From Beaufortia kweichowensis (Eukaryota > Chordata > Actinopteri > Cypriniformes > Gastromyzontidae), in NCBI GenBank assembly GCA_019155185.1, contig CM032797.1:15524659-15588658 (forward strand): a DNA stretch of 64,000 nt. The letters run 5' to 3'. Below are positions 11,901 to 23,900 of the stretch, piece by piece. Below the pieces are notes generated by a model, which ran no database searches, was not told where the DNA came from, and saw only the letters and a list, made by a program, of their open reading frames with translations. How positions within the stretch are numbered: position 1 is the stretch's first letter; each line of letters starts with the position of its first letter. The translations under genes were made by a program, and so were the position numbers.

Positions 11901-14900
11901 TTTAGCTGTGGGCTTTTGTTTCATCTGAGAACTAAGTCATCACTAATCCACCTCCAGCATCTCAACCCTGCTTGATTTCATTACAACAGAAACGTGCAAA
12001 GCTTTTTGTGTACTAGTGAACTAAACCACACTAAAGTAGAAACCCTTGCCCTCAGTGTAAATAGAAATTTTCACACCGGTAATTTTGTTTGGAAAATGAT
12101 CCGCAATGCTTAAGAAAGTCAGAGAGCTCAAAGAAGTCTTCACTGAAAGTTGTATTTGTACTGCATGCTGCTGTTTAGATAGTCCTGCAGTCTTTCTCTC
12201 TTCTCTCTTCTTGTAATGGAGATTTGAGTATCTCCATGAATCTTCTTACAAAAATATGTCACCCCCTCAGCATGCTATTCTAGAGGCATGTAGCGCACTT
12301 CTAAAGCAACGAAGCCAGACATTGCAGCGACGTATGATGTTTCTCATTAGGGACGGCATGTTCCTTTACACAGAAGATGATAAAGACATGGGCTACACCT
12401 GCCTGCTGGAGTCAGATAAGGCCTTAAAGGGCTCTGCAATTGATAGCTGCCATTTTCCTCCCTTGTTAAAACTTCACACGCAGACAAAGCTCAGAAGGGA
12501 GCAGCAGTCTGATGTGACGGCTTGGCTGGTGTCACTCTGGTAAAAGATGTGACAGATGTGACCTGACCTCTTCTCTCAGTCCGACATTGATCCAAGAATG
12601 AGAATTTGTATACAGTTGAGCGTTTGGTGCCTGGTAGGGTCAGATCCATTGGCATTGCCCGCCTTCCCAACCACAAACTGGTGCATATCTGACATCAGCG
12701 CTAATGTGATGCTCTGTATACATCTGACAGTGATGTGTGTATGTGAAAGATAAAGCCACAAGCTCTGTCATCCTAGTCCGGCATCATCCCTTCCAGATGT
12801 CCTCACCATGGACACCCGGTTGGATGAATTATGGGATGGCTAATTGAGGGAGCTGTCATGGCTGACATTGAGAAGGCAGCAAGCTTCCCTACATCCCCTT
12901 CAGAACACCACTGTGTGTAACAGAGCTGCACCATCTGCCTGATACACAGCACGCTCTTATCACACACTGCAATGCTTTCTGCTGCCTTTGGGGTGGTACA
13001 AAAAGTCTTTGATGTGGCGTGTGGCAAAGTTTAGGATTTTTTGCTTTTTCGCTTATGCTCAAATGTTTTGCGGAAGCTGTTTTTATTTTTATTTTATCAT
13101 AAGAATTCGCAGTCCTTGATAAATTGTTAATGACTTTGCATATCTCCATATTTCCATGTTGTTCTTCTTAACTCATACACATACAAGAGCCATTAGGGTG
13201 CCTTTAAATGCGTTGCTTTGGTTGATGTGTTGATGTAATTTACAGTGAAAGAGGAAGTTAGGATGAGGATTATTGAATTGTTCATCCAACTTTGAAAATA
13301 GTCAAGAGTGTGTATTTTACTGAAGTTCAGAATGATGTTATAAGAATTGGCGATCCATATTGGCGTAAGTGAGAGCGTGTAAGATTTTAAAGCTTATTTT
13401 TTAAATTTAATGTAAATTATTGTCAATGTTTTCGAGCACATTAGTTTAACTATATCCTGATAACTGTCACTGCATATATTGAGAATATACATGAAAATGC
13501 ACTATCTGAACAAAAACATTTTTAGATTTTAGATATTTTTACAAACATGTTTAAATCTTCTTTTAAATCTTAAAATTTGTGGGTATTTTTATAAATAACT
13601 TTTTAACTTGTACATTTTTTTTTTTTCTTAAAGACTTTCCATCAATATATAGTTTGTCATTTCAATTATGAAATATTAAAGTAAATAATCCTCTTGCCAT
13701 GGCAAAGTGTTCCACCTGTGCAAATGTGACAGTTAACAGGTTAAGGCAAACATATTCATAATAAAAGCCAAAAACTTTCATTTTGATTTCATGGGTACTT
13801 CCAACAAGCCATTAACGTGCAATATCTCAGTTACACCACACAGGGCAGGCGTGAGTAATAAAACATTTTGTGTCGTGTGAGGCTGAGCTTCTCGCTTAAT
13901 GAACTTGTTAATGTCCATATCCGCTTATCAGGAACATGCTCACATGTTAAATAAGTGAAATGAATAAACACGATGGGCAATTTCCTCCATTACTGTCACC
14001 ATCTCCCTGTATTATTTGGAAAAGGCAGCTTTTGCCCGACAGCTTTTGAGTCTGGCTGAGTCCAGCTAAAAAAGGCTGCCTTTGCAGACAGTATGTGACG
14101 GTAGGAGGGCATCAAGGCACATCTGAATCAATGCTCGTGTAGCATCCTGTCCACTTGGCTGCTTTCATCTCGTCTATTTTTTTTAGGGGGCACGGATATA
14201 TTCGAGCAATCTAAAACAACACAAGGCTTTCCACGGGGGTCTAAATATTTTTAGAGAAGCTTAGCCTCAGTTAGTTTTGCTCTCAATTTAAAGCATGTGT
14301 GTTTACACAGTAGTCTTTCACTGTTTTCAGCAACCTCAAATATTAATGCGAGCCTGAGTTAGCGGAGGTTTCCGACCCCTAACAGGCACAGAGAGAGCGT
14401 GTGGGGGGTTTAGTGAAGCAGCCGGGGGTCAGACGCTGACAGGTGGACTGTTGTGGTACCGAGCGTTTGTTTACACAATGTTGTGCGGCTTTGTAAGGCT
14501 GGCTGCACAGAGTGCTCTGATGATGCTCAAAGTGTGACGTCCCTCAGGCGTAAACTGCAAAATCCTCCCACTGTCTCTAAACTCTCAGCCCTGCGGCAGC
14601 TTACATTTAGACTCACAGTCAAAGGATGTAGGTTATTTTAGAGCTGTCCTTAATCTACATACCGCAGGAAAATACCACAGCTGCCATCACCGGTACTTAT
14701 AATCGATATTTTGTGTGTGTGCGGCGGCAAAGACCTTGTGCTCACAGGGGAAGAATACTTAAAATAGCTTTAAAATGTGTGGAACAAAGCTGGATGTTGC
14801 TTAAATCAGAGCTAAATGAATGGGCAACGTTTCAGCGAGGCCATCCGCCTGTTTATTGATTTTTAGTAGGAAGCTGAGGCTGTGGGAAATCTTGTGCTGG

Positions 14901-17900
14901 GAAAAATGCATTTGCAGGTTAAGGACTGAATACAGTAACAGAACAGAGAGTTTTATGTTATAGTTGCACGAAATGGAGTAGCAAAACTAATGATGTTGTT
15001 TACTTATTGTCATCCTGTTACCTTTGGCGTGATGTAACTATTTTATCCGTCCTATTAGATCCTAGATACTGCATTAAATAAAACATCCTCAAAGAGAGTG
15101 TTTACCAAAATATGATTTATAGGTTTTATTAGAAATTAATAAGAAATTAATAAAAAAATTAAGAAAGCACAGCTGATAGTATGCCTCTGTATCCTTTGTA
15201 AATAGACCTGTAAATAGCTTCAGAACATGGAATAAAGTGTATGGGGATGTTTGTGTGCTCGTGTGTGTGAGAGAAGGTTTAAAGTGTGATTGTACATGAC
15301 GTTCATGTAATACTGGTACAGGCTGAGCTCAGGGCTGAGATATGGATGGGATAACACTGCTGCTGGAGAAGAAGGGCCGTCACAGTCACTCTTAGTTGAT
15401 GCCTGACTCATACACGCACAAACACACACGCACAAAACACACTCAAACACTTTCACAAGTACAGCAGTGGGAAGCAGCATTTATCGGTGGAAGCTGTGAC
15501 GACGGTGCCACATTATTTCACATTTCGTGCCAGAGAGCAGCTCTTTGGATGGCTTTGTTAATTCCTTGCAAGTGATCAGGAGAGGATTTACGTTGGCTAT
15601 GAATACCTTTGCATATTCTCATTCACAGAGAAGGTTTACAGGGTGCAAAGGCAAAGTCTCTTTCTTAAAGATTTTGAACTCCTCTCCATTGGTTTGTCCA
15701 GCAGTCACCTCACTGAACAGATTTATAAATTGTGTTCAACCTCTTATCCACAGATTGTAATCATCTGTAGGTCATCCTCATAACTTTTATATATTTGCTA
15801 TGATGACAAACTGGGGACAGTTGTTCTACAGTCATTACATAAAAACTGCCCAATGCTGTTTGTACTGTTACATCACTTTGCTTGGAGGCGGAGCCACACG
15901 CAAGGCAACTAAGCCACCAGAGTAGTGTGTGAGTATTTGGGACTTAATAGCACTTGACCTTTTTTCTCTTATGGCGGTTTGTGTGTTTTTATGTATCAAA
16001 CGGCATGTGTTAATTGCCTCTCGTGGGGAAAAAGATAGCGAGCTCAATCCTTTTCGTTCAAGGTCTCTCATCTGGGAAGAATTAGACTGTATTAAACACT
16101 TTGGCAGCTTTAGACACGGTAATAAAACCCAGAGATTCCCGCTCAGACCGGATGGATTCTTTATGGTCTTAAAAATCACTCAGGATTATGCTGATTAATC
16201 CAGCCCACGTGACTTTGTCCTTGAAAAAGATATGACATTAGAAAATCTCAGGGCCACTTAATATGCATGTGGATACTTGAGAATATAAATGTAGAAATTA
16301 ATTCATTATGACGTTTCTGTATGGCTGAAAGACCGTTAGCTGGAACTGAAGGTGGGGTTGTACTGTCATTTTGTCATCTGAATAACCTCTGTCAGCTTTT
16401 TAAGAACATGAACTTGCAGTGAATGTTCTGTCATTGTAGCAGAGATGAGATGCTGGTCTGGAATTGATTTGTCGGTGGCTTATTGATTGATTGTGAGCTC
16501 AAGGTCAGTACACACCAGATCTGTATAGGTGACGGCAGGTCAAGGTTTAAACTTTTAGGCACACACATATTTTATCCTCTTACACACAGTTTACAGTAAA
16601 ACAGTGAGATAGTTGGCAGTACCTGTAAGAGAAATTTGCTACTGCTTTGTAGTAAGCGTTTATGTGACCCAAACAAATGAACTATATTTAGAAGCATTAA
16701 ACACAATTTAAGCGGGTGTCAGTTATTGAAGGAATAGTTTACCCCAAAATGAAATTTCTTTCATCGTTTATTCACCCCCATGTCATTTTAAACCTCTATG
16801 ACTTTGTTTCTTCTTCATTATATTTTGAATGTTTGTAACCAAACAATATTGATCCCCTTTGACTTCTATTATATGAACACATAACCAATAGGAAAGTTCT
16901 CAAAATATCCATTTGTGGGTGAAAGTATAAAAATGTAAGGTTGCATAAACATGAGGTTTTTGTTGGGAGTATTATCACATAAAGAGTATTAGATGACACA
17001 TCTTACCCGCTGTGCTTCCTCTGTTACTGTATCGGAACAGTTCATTCCAAAGCTAAATGCTAAACAGGTGATGTAAAATGTCCATGTGATGTAAAATATA
17101 AGGACAAGGACAGTGTTCTTACAAACTAATGGGACTACATTGATGTGAACATTGCCTGTATGTGTGTGAGTGTGAATATTGTATGTTGTTGCAAGTTTCC
17201 TTTGACAACGGTGGGCTTCCGTACGGCGGTGCTTCATTCCTTAATAGACACATTTGTATAAATAAATACATAGGTAGTAAGTGATCTGGGCAAAAATGTA
17301 TACCTTGGCACTACTGCAGCTAAATGGTACTATAATCATACCATATAATATAGGAACTGACCAGTTACAAACATCTGGCCCACTCATGGGACCTCTTGCT
17401 TTTTTGCGTTAATTGGCGTTCAGTGCATTTATTCTGTTTCCGTATGTTGAACCCTTAATTCATACGATGCTTACAAATTCCAATCTAGATGACCCCTCTT
17501 AGCCAATATTGTGGTGTCAATTATTAGGATGCTTATTGTCAAACACTCCTGTGAACATCTGTTTTTGTGCGACAACAGCGAATAGCAAAAACAAAGATGC
17601 AATCAACAGTCTCGCTGGTAATTACATTAAAACAATCGCGGCTCACAACAATGCAGCTTTCGGTAATCATCCGTATCGCTACAAACCCAGGTGGACCATG
17701 AAGAGAGAAAGTTGATTAGAGAGGGAGGGGGTGAAATTAGAGGAAGCATGTGTAACAGAAATCTCCAGAGCTGTAGCAACATTTGATCTACTGGCTGTAC
17801 ACACTAGAGCTCAAGGAGCAGGAGTTTGGTCTGAACTTACCAGCTGTCTTTGGCACAGTGGCTTTCGTAGGCTCAACTAGACTAAAACGAGCCATTTGTT

Positions 17901-20900
17901 TTGGCTTTAGAGTCGTTTATTGTGTGTATGTGTGTGTGTGTATGTAAATAAATGAGTGTGAGATGGGGAGATTATAACTGTTGTAGCAATTGTCTCTGTA
18001 TATACACTTTTCGATACAGTGTGTAGCTCAGGAGGATGAACTCGGCTATTTAAACACATGCTGAGGTTTTATCAGTGTTACGGGTAGTGAAGGAGGCAAA
18101 CAATAGGCGCCTTGCCAGAGAAAGTGTTATAGACTGCTTCTATAGACTGTTTCATCAGACACGCACTTGGCCCAAAGTTAACTTTCGGTCTGTGTTTGTT
18201 TATTAGTCTGGCTAGTGGAAGTCTACCAGAAGTTACAAACTTTTTTTGGTTGAGAAAGTGACAAAAGGCAACTTGTTTGAAAAGATAAATTTTGATTAAA
18301 ACATTTTTAAAATGGCTTCAAAGTCCCTATATGTTCAATGTCTCCGGGCAGCTTTTCAGTCATAGCAAGACCATAGTCCTATCTGCTTGAAAGGGGGAGG
18401 ACTGAAATCTTTCAAATTGCTGGGGAAAAACTCAATTAAATGCATATATCTGACCAACAGTTTAACCTGACATCAACTTTGCCATAACTTCTGTTTCTTA
18501 AGCTCAAATTCTGCTAAAAACACAATTTTTAGGTCCATTCAGCTACTGGACATATGCAACAGGTTGGGAATCAGCTCGCAAAACTATTTTTGATAACGTA
18601 CACTGAATGAGGATATGATATATATATATATGTATATAAGTAATATATATGCATGATTTCATATTGACTTTAGGCATTTAATACTTTTTAAAGCCAAAAT
18701 AAAATAAAATCAATAGTATCCTGTTTGAGTCATAAAAAGTCCCCAAGTATGTGTGGAGAGAAAAAGCAGAGCTCACCAACAACAGCCGGTCTCTGTCTCT
18801 TTTTGACATGCCCCCTTGTGGGCGTTAAAGCTTCACAGAATACAAAATGAGGACAATATAGCCTATGGCTTGCTCTCCCAAATGTCTTCTCTACTCTTTA
18901 TCTCACTTCACACACACACGCACAACTATCAGCAGCCTCATGCAGTCATTGGTAGATTAGTGAGTTCATGTTTAGTCTGGGTTGTTTGGCTGTTTGAAGT
19001 GATGTGCTTGAGGTGTTGAGTCAGTCCTCCACACAAGCATTGTATCGGGCAGAAGCACACTTTCAATGTCAACAGATGGGCGGCTGATATGATGGGATTA
19101 ATCTGGAAGTATATTAAAAATGACATATTTATCCATGCTCTGCATTACAAGCTTTTTAAAGATTCAGTATTGAATTTTGAAAGCAATGACTATTACACCA
19201 GGGTGGCCCCTGCTGGTCATATTATATATTGATGTACAATGGATGTTCCAAAAGTGTATTTCTCTAATATGTACATTAAAAATGTGCATGTGATTGGCTG
19301 AAATATGCCTAAATTGTACAATTACTGTCATAATCTTGTATATCATTACAAAATTAACTTTCCTGCCTAAGTCTTGGTTTAATGTTATGAATGTATTTCG
19401 TAGCACTACAAATCTTGTGCTGAGGTTTGATATCAAGGGAACACACACTGATAAAATGGATACTTTAATGCTCTGTATGCTCATACAGTTGTCAAAACAA
19501 AGAATTTGCCATTCTGTCTCATGTTCATTCTGTTGAAGGATTGCAAAGTTTCTGTATAATGTTTGACCTAAAAAAGTTTAAGAGACAAATCCCATGCAAA
19601 TGCCTGGTTTGTGAATAGGCTTTTACGTATCCATGTTTGAATCATCATCTGTTCCGAGTCTTGTCTCTTATTCCTTGTGTGGTCAGCACAACATTTTGGG
19701 CTCTAATGTGCTTTTCTGTGTATGCTGCAGAAAACCCACCAGTCTAACGGAGAACAGCTTTGACTGTTTATTAAAGTATTGGGAAGTTTCTGCAAGGTTA
19801 TTCATAGAAGTCGATAGCTTCTAATCACAGGATTTACTTTCATCACATCAGTCTTTGGTTGTTTGCACCTTGTTGCGGCCAATTTCTTGTAGCATTCATG
19901 GCTTTTGACAAATCTTTATCTTCCTGGAATGCAAAGCAGACAGTTGATGACTCATGTTGCACTACACAGATTTATGTCCAATCAGATCTCTAGATTAAGA
20001 ATGTCCCTCCCCCTAATACTTCTAACAAATAACAACCATTTTGCATGATGTAGCCTAAATCCTATTATCCAAAAAAAAAGATTATCTGCCAATAATACTT
20101 AAATGCAATGACTGTGTAAATGACTGTCTCCTGCACTTTTCTGCCTACAGTATCATCATGTATCACAACCTACAAAAAGACACCTCCTCCAGTACCTCCT
20201 CGCACCTCTACCAAGCCCTTCATCTCCATCACGGCCCAGAGCAGCACAGAGTCAGCGCAGGATGCTTACATGGACGGTCCCGGCACACGGGGAGAGCCAG
20301 TCCTCCACTCGGGTCTGAGCAATTCCACGGAGAGCATTGACAGCATGAAAGCCCTGACAGCAGCCATCGAAGCGGCCAATGCTCAGATCCACGGCCCTGC
20401 CAGTCAGCACGTCAGTAACAGCACGGTCTCGATCAGCACTACTCCCTCCTCGCCACTGCCCCCATGCCCATGCCTCTGCCCATACCTATTCCAATACCAG
20501 CTGTTGAAGATATCCGCAGGGATGTCCTCAGGAAGAGCAGGTGCCTTTCCATTGGCATCCAGGTGGGTGAGCGACCAGAAGTTAGCACTGATCTTTCAGA
20601 TTTTAACACGTGTGGCCAAGACCTGTACGATGTGCTTTTTTTCCCTTGAGCAGCTTTTAGCTTTTAAAGATTAAGTATGTATTTTTTGATGTTAAAACAC
20701 TTTCTGTGTCAGTCAAAAATGCAGAGACATGAGGCTCTAAAAGACAACATACGATCCAGGGCAATTCAAGACACAACGGCAGTGCTACATAAAACAACAG
20801 CATATGACTAATATTTATGATGTTAAGAAGATATTAAGTAGACAAATTAAAAAAATAAAAAAAACTAAGAAGTAAGAAGATGGGTGTCTTCTGTTGAAAA

Positions 20901-23900
20901 CCTTTTTTTAATAAAGTATGGTGATGCAATACAAATAAAATCTAAAATACTCACTTGTGTTTTAGTCTTACACAAGCTGGTCTTTGTATAAATCTACACA
21001 GAGTAAGCTGGAGATCTTTTTCTCTACCCTGAGGGAGATGATACTGTCTGTAATCATTGTGTAGGTGGCTGGTTTATAATGTAATGCTTTTGAACAGGTG
21101 GATGGGCCTGAGGATCAGGAACTAGAGGACCCGTCCAAGTTCCAGTCAGTTGGAATTCAGGTTGAAGAGCAGCACGGGTGAGTCTGGACAAATGTGTGTT
21201 TCATGCTCTTTAAAACAGCTGTTTCATGTGAAAACAAATAGCAACATGAGTAATCAATGTGGTTTTGCACTGCAACTCTTAAACACATCTGATGCATTAA
21301 ATTCAAGATATAAAAATGATTATTAAAAGACACTGACATTATGGGCGTTCTGATGTAAAAGCCACAGATTATGCTGCTTGGTTGTTAAAATTTAAAATTG
21401 CACTACATGTGTCTTTCGATGAATCCATCCCACAATTCATTGTGACGAGCTCTGTGAAAAAACTAAATTTAATATATTTAGTAGTGAAGTGTTGATAGGA
21501 AATAGTTTCAGCTATGAAAGATGTTATTTTGTTGAGTCTGTTATAACAGCATTAAATAGCTGCGTGATTTAAATGAGTTGTGCTGGTAAAGAAGTTGTCA
21601 CCATCAAAAAGCATTTACTTACATGCTATTGATGTTGTCTTTGTAGACACTGGCACGTCTACAGGTAGGCAGTACACAGAAAAATCAGCTTGTGCTTTGA
21701 GACAAAGCTGTGACTACTGTTTACGGCACATCTAGTGCCAAGTTCTGCGTTTTGTTTTTCAGAATAGCAGTCTCCAGAGTTCTGCTGCTCTTGGAAGACA
21801 ACCAATGTTTTGTGTGCTCATGACATAATTAAACAAAACACCAGCTCCATTTTGTATTGTTTTATACAAAGCATAGAAAATGAACTGCCTCTTTTTTCTT
21901 TTCTGTTCTTCCCCCCTTCCTCTTCATCTCAGTCACCGTCGGTTCACGCGCTCTAACAGCGTGACGGCAGCAGTGCAGGCTGATCTGGACACTCCGGACT
22001 ACACACCAGCTGACTCTCCTATCACAGATTTCCCCTCTTCGGGCTGCCTGTCACGGCAATACTCGCGTGACGCCGCCACCTCCACCGTCAGCATCCAGGG
22101 CTCAGGGAATCACTATCACGCCTGCACGTCAGATGACTATGATGATGTTGGGTTTGACCCCTCCATCCTGCCTCCGCCTGACCCGTGGATTGACAGCGTA
22201 ACGGAAGATCCCCTGGAGGTCGTGGGCCGCTCGGTGTGTCAGCGTGACGGCCGCTGGTTCCTCAAGCTTCTGCAGGCAGAAACGGAGCGTATGGAGGGCT
22301 GGTGCAGGCAGATGGAACGTGATGAGAAGGAAAACAAGCTTCCCGATGACAGTGAGTAACTGTCACAGTGATGTCATGCACAAATTAAAGAGGGGTTTGG
22401 GCTTCTACTGGTCAACCATCTTTAAAAAAAGGTTTTTAAAATGTTATTTAAGTTGGTTCTTGCCCAGACTTTCCTGCCTAGGGTAGTCATAAGTGTAGGT
22501 CTTTTGCCCCCTGATGGACAACACAGTAAAATATAATTTGCCTTAAGTCAGTCATCCCATGCTAGCTGTGATTAGTTGTCAAATGCACATTTTTTTACTT
22601 TATTTTAATGATGAATATACAGTATTTGCTTTTTGGAGCTTCGCCATTTTGATCCCCAATATAGGAAGATGACATCTTAATATTCATTTTTTAATATACA
22701 TACAGCTGGGATGGCATGAATGTGAACAAATTATATAAGAAGTTTTATATTTGGGGAAACTAGTCCTTTAAATCTTGTCACGGTTTGTATTGAAAGACAT
22801 GCTTGAATTACACTCATCACTTTAGTCAGTCAAAGTGTGATAATCACAATAGATTACTCACAATTCTGCTCCAGCTGAGTGCAGTGAGTTGCAATGGGTT
22901 ATTTACTGCTCATGAGTTTGTTTTTGTGTGTGTGTGTTGTTCAGTCCTCGGGAAGATCCGCAGTGCAGTGGGAAGCGCACAGCTGCTTATGTCTCAGAAA
23001 TTCCAGCAGTTCAGGGAGTTGTGTGAGGAAAATCTGGTGAGTAACAAAACCACAAATTATGGAAGTGATTTTTTTACATTTACAATTGTGTTTGGAAGAC
23101 ACTTATCCAATGCGACTCATAGTGCCTTCAAGATGCTGTTTTACCAGGAAATCAAACCCCCAAAAAAATGCTGGTTTAAGGTGATTTTTTTCAACAAGGT
23201 TTAGACCGTTTGTTTTTTTACTTAGACAGTAGACAAATGATAACAGACACAAAATGTAGATCAAAAGGTATCCACTGATATTTAACAGTCAATATCTGTC
23301 AAGACCTATCAGACAGTACAAGTGTAACTACAAGAACATCTGAATAATTCCTCCCTCTTGCACTCTTGTTTTGTCTCTGTTACCTATTTTGGCTTAACAG
23401 AACCCAAACGCTCACCCTCGGCCAGTGGCTCAAGATCTCGCAGGGTTCTGGGATATGCTCCAGCTCTCCATTGAGAATATCAGCCTGAAGTTTGATGAGC
23501 TGCACCAGCTCAAAGCCAATAACTGGAGACCCCTCGATCCCCCTGAGAGAAAGGTATGACAAACTTGCAGTATCGATATGGCTTTAGATATAAAGAAAAT
23601 GAGCGCAGAGATACCAGATGCCTTCAACATTCATCAGTTCAAATGAAACCATGTATTTTTTCATTCATTTGCATGATCTGTTGCTTCTGTAGTGTTTTGC
23701 ATTCAGTGGTAGGGACTTGCAGCACCAAATTTCCAAAGTCCACATATTATTAAAAGTAACAGAATGCTATCATGCGGAGAGCTCCTCAATCATTGCTTTC
23801 AAACAACAGTTAAAGTTTGTAAATGTATCCCCTAAAGTGTCGCTCTTGCCTTTATGTGCTTTTTGTATCGTTCTGCTGTTGTTCTGTTGGTCTAATGTGC

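Larger units (their letters stand above)
11311..20150 (+). other. dlgap1: dlgap1 intron 4 (8.8 kb)
   Basis: The longest intron of the gene. It contains a TG microsatellite (11666-11690), one truncated copy of the palindromic cyprinid repeat (16729-16815) and a CTCF-like motif near 19195-19213. No further coding exon is supported: reading frames here are short and lack matching splice phases. Confidence 0.85.
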
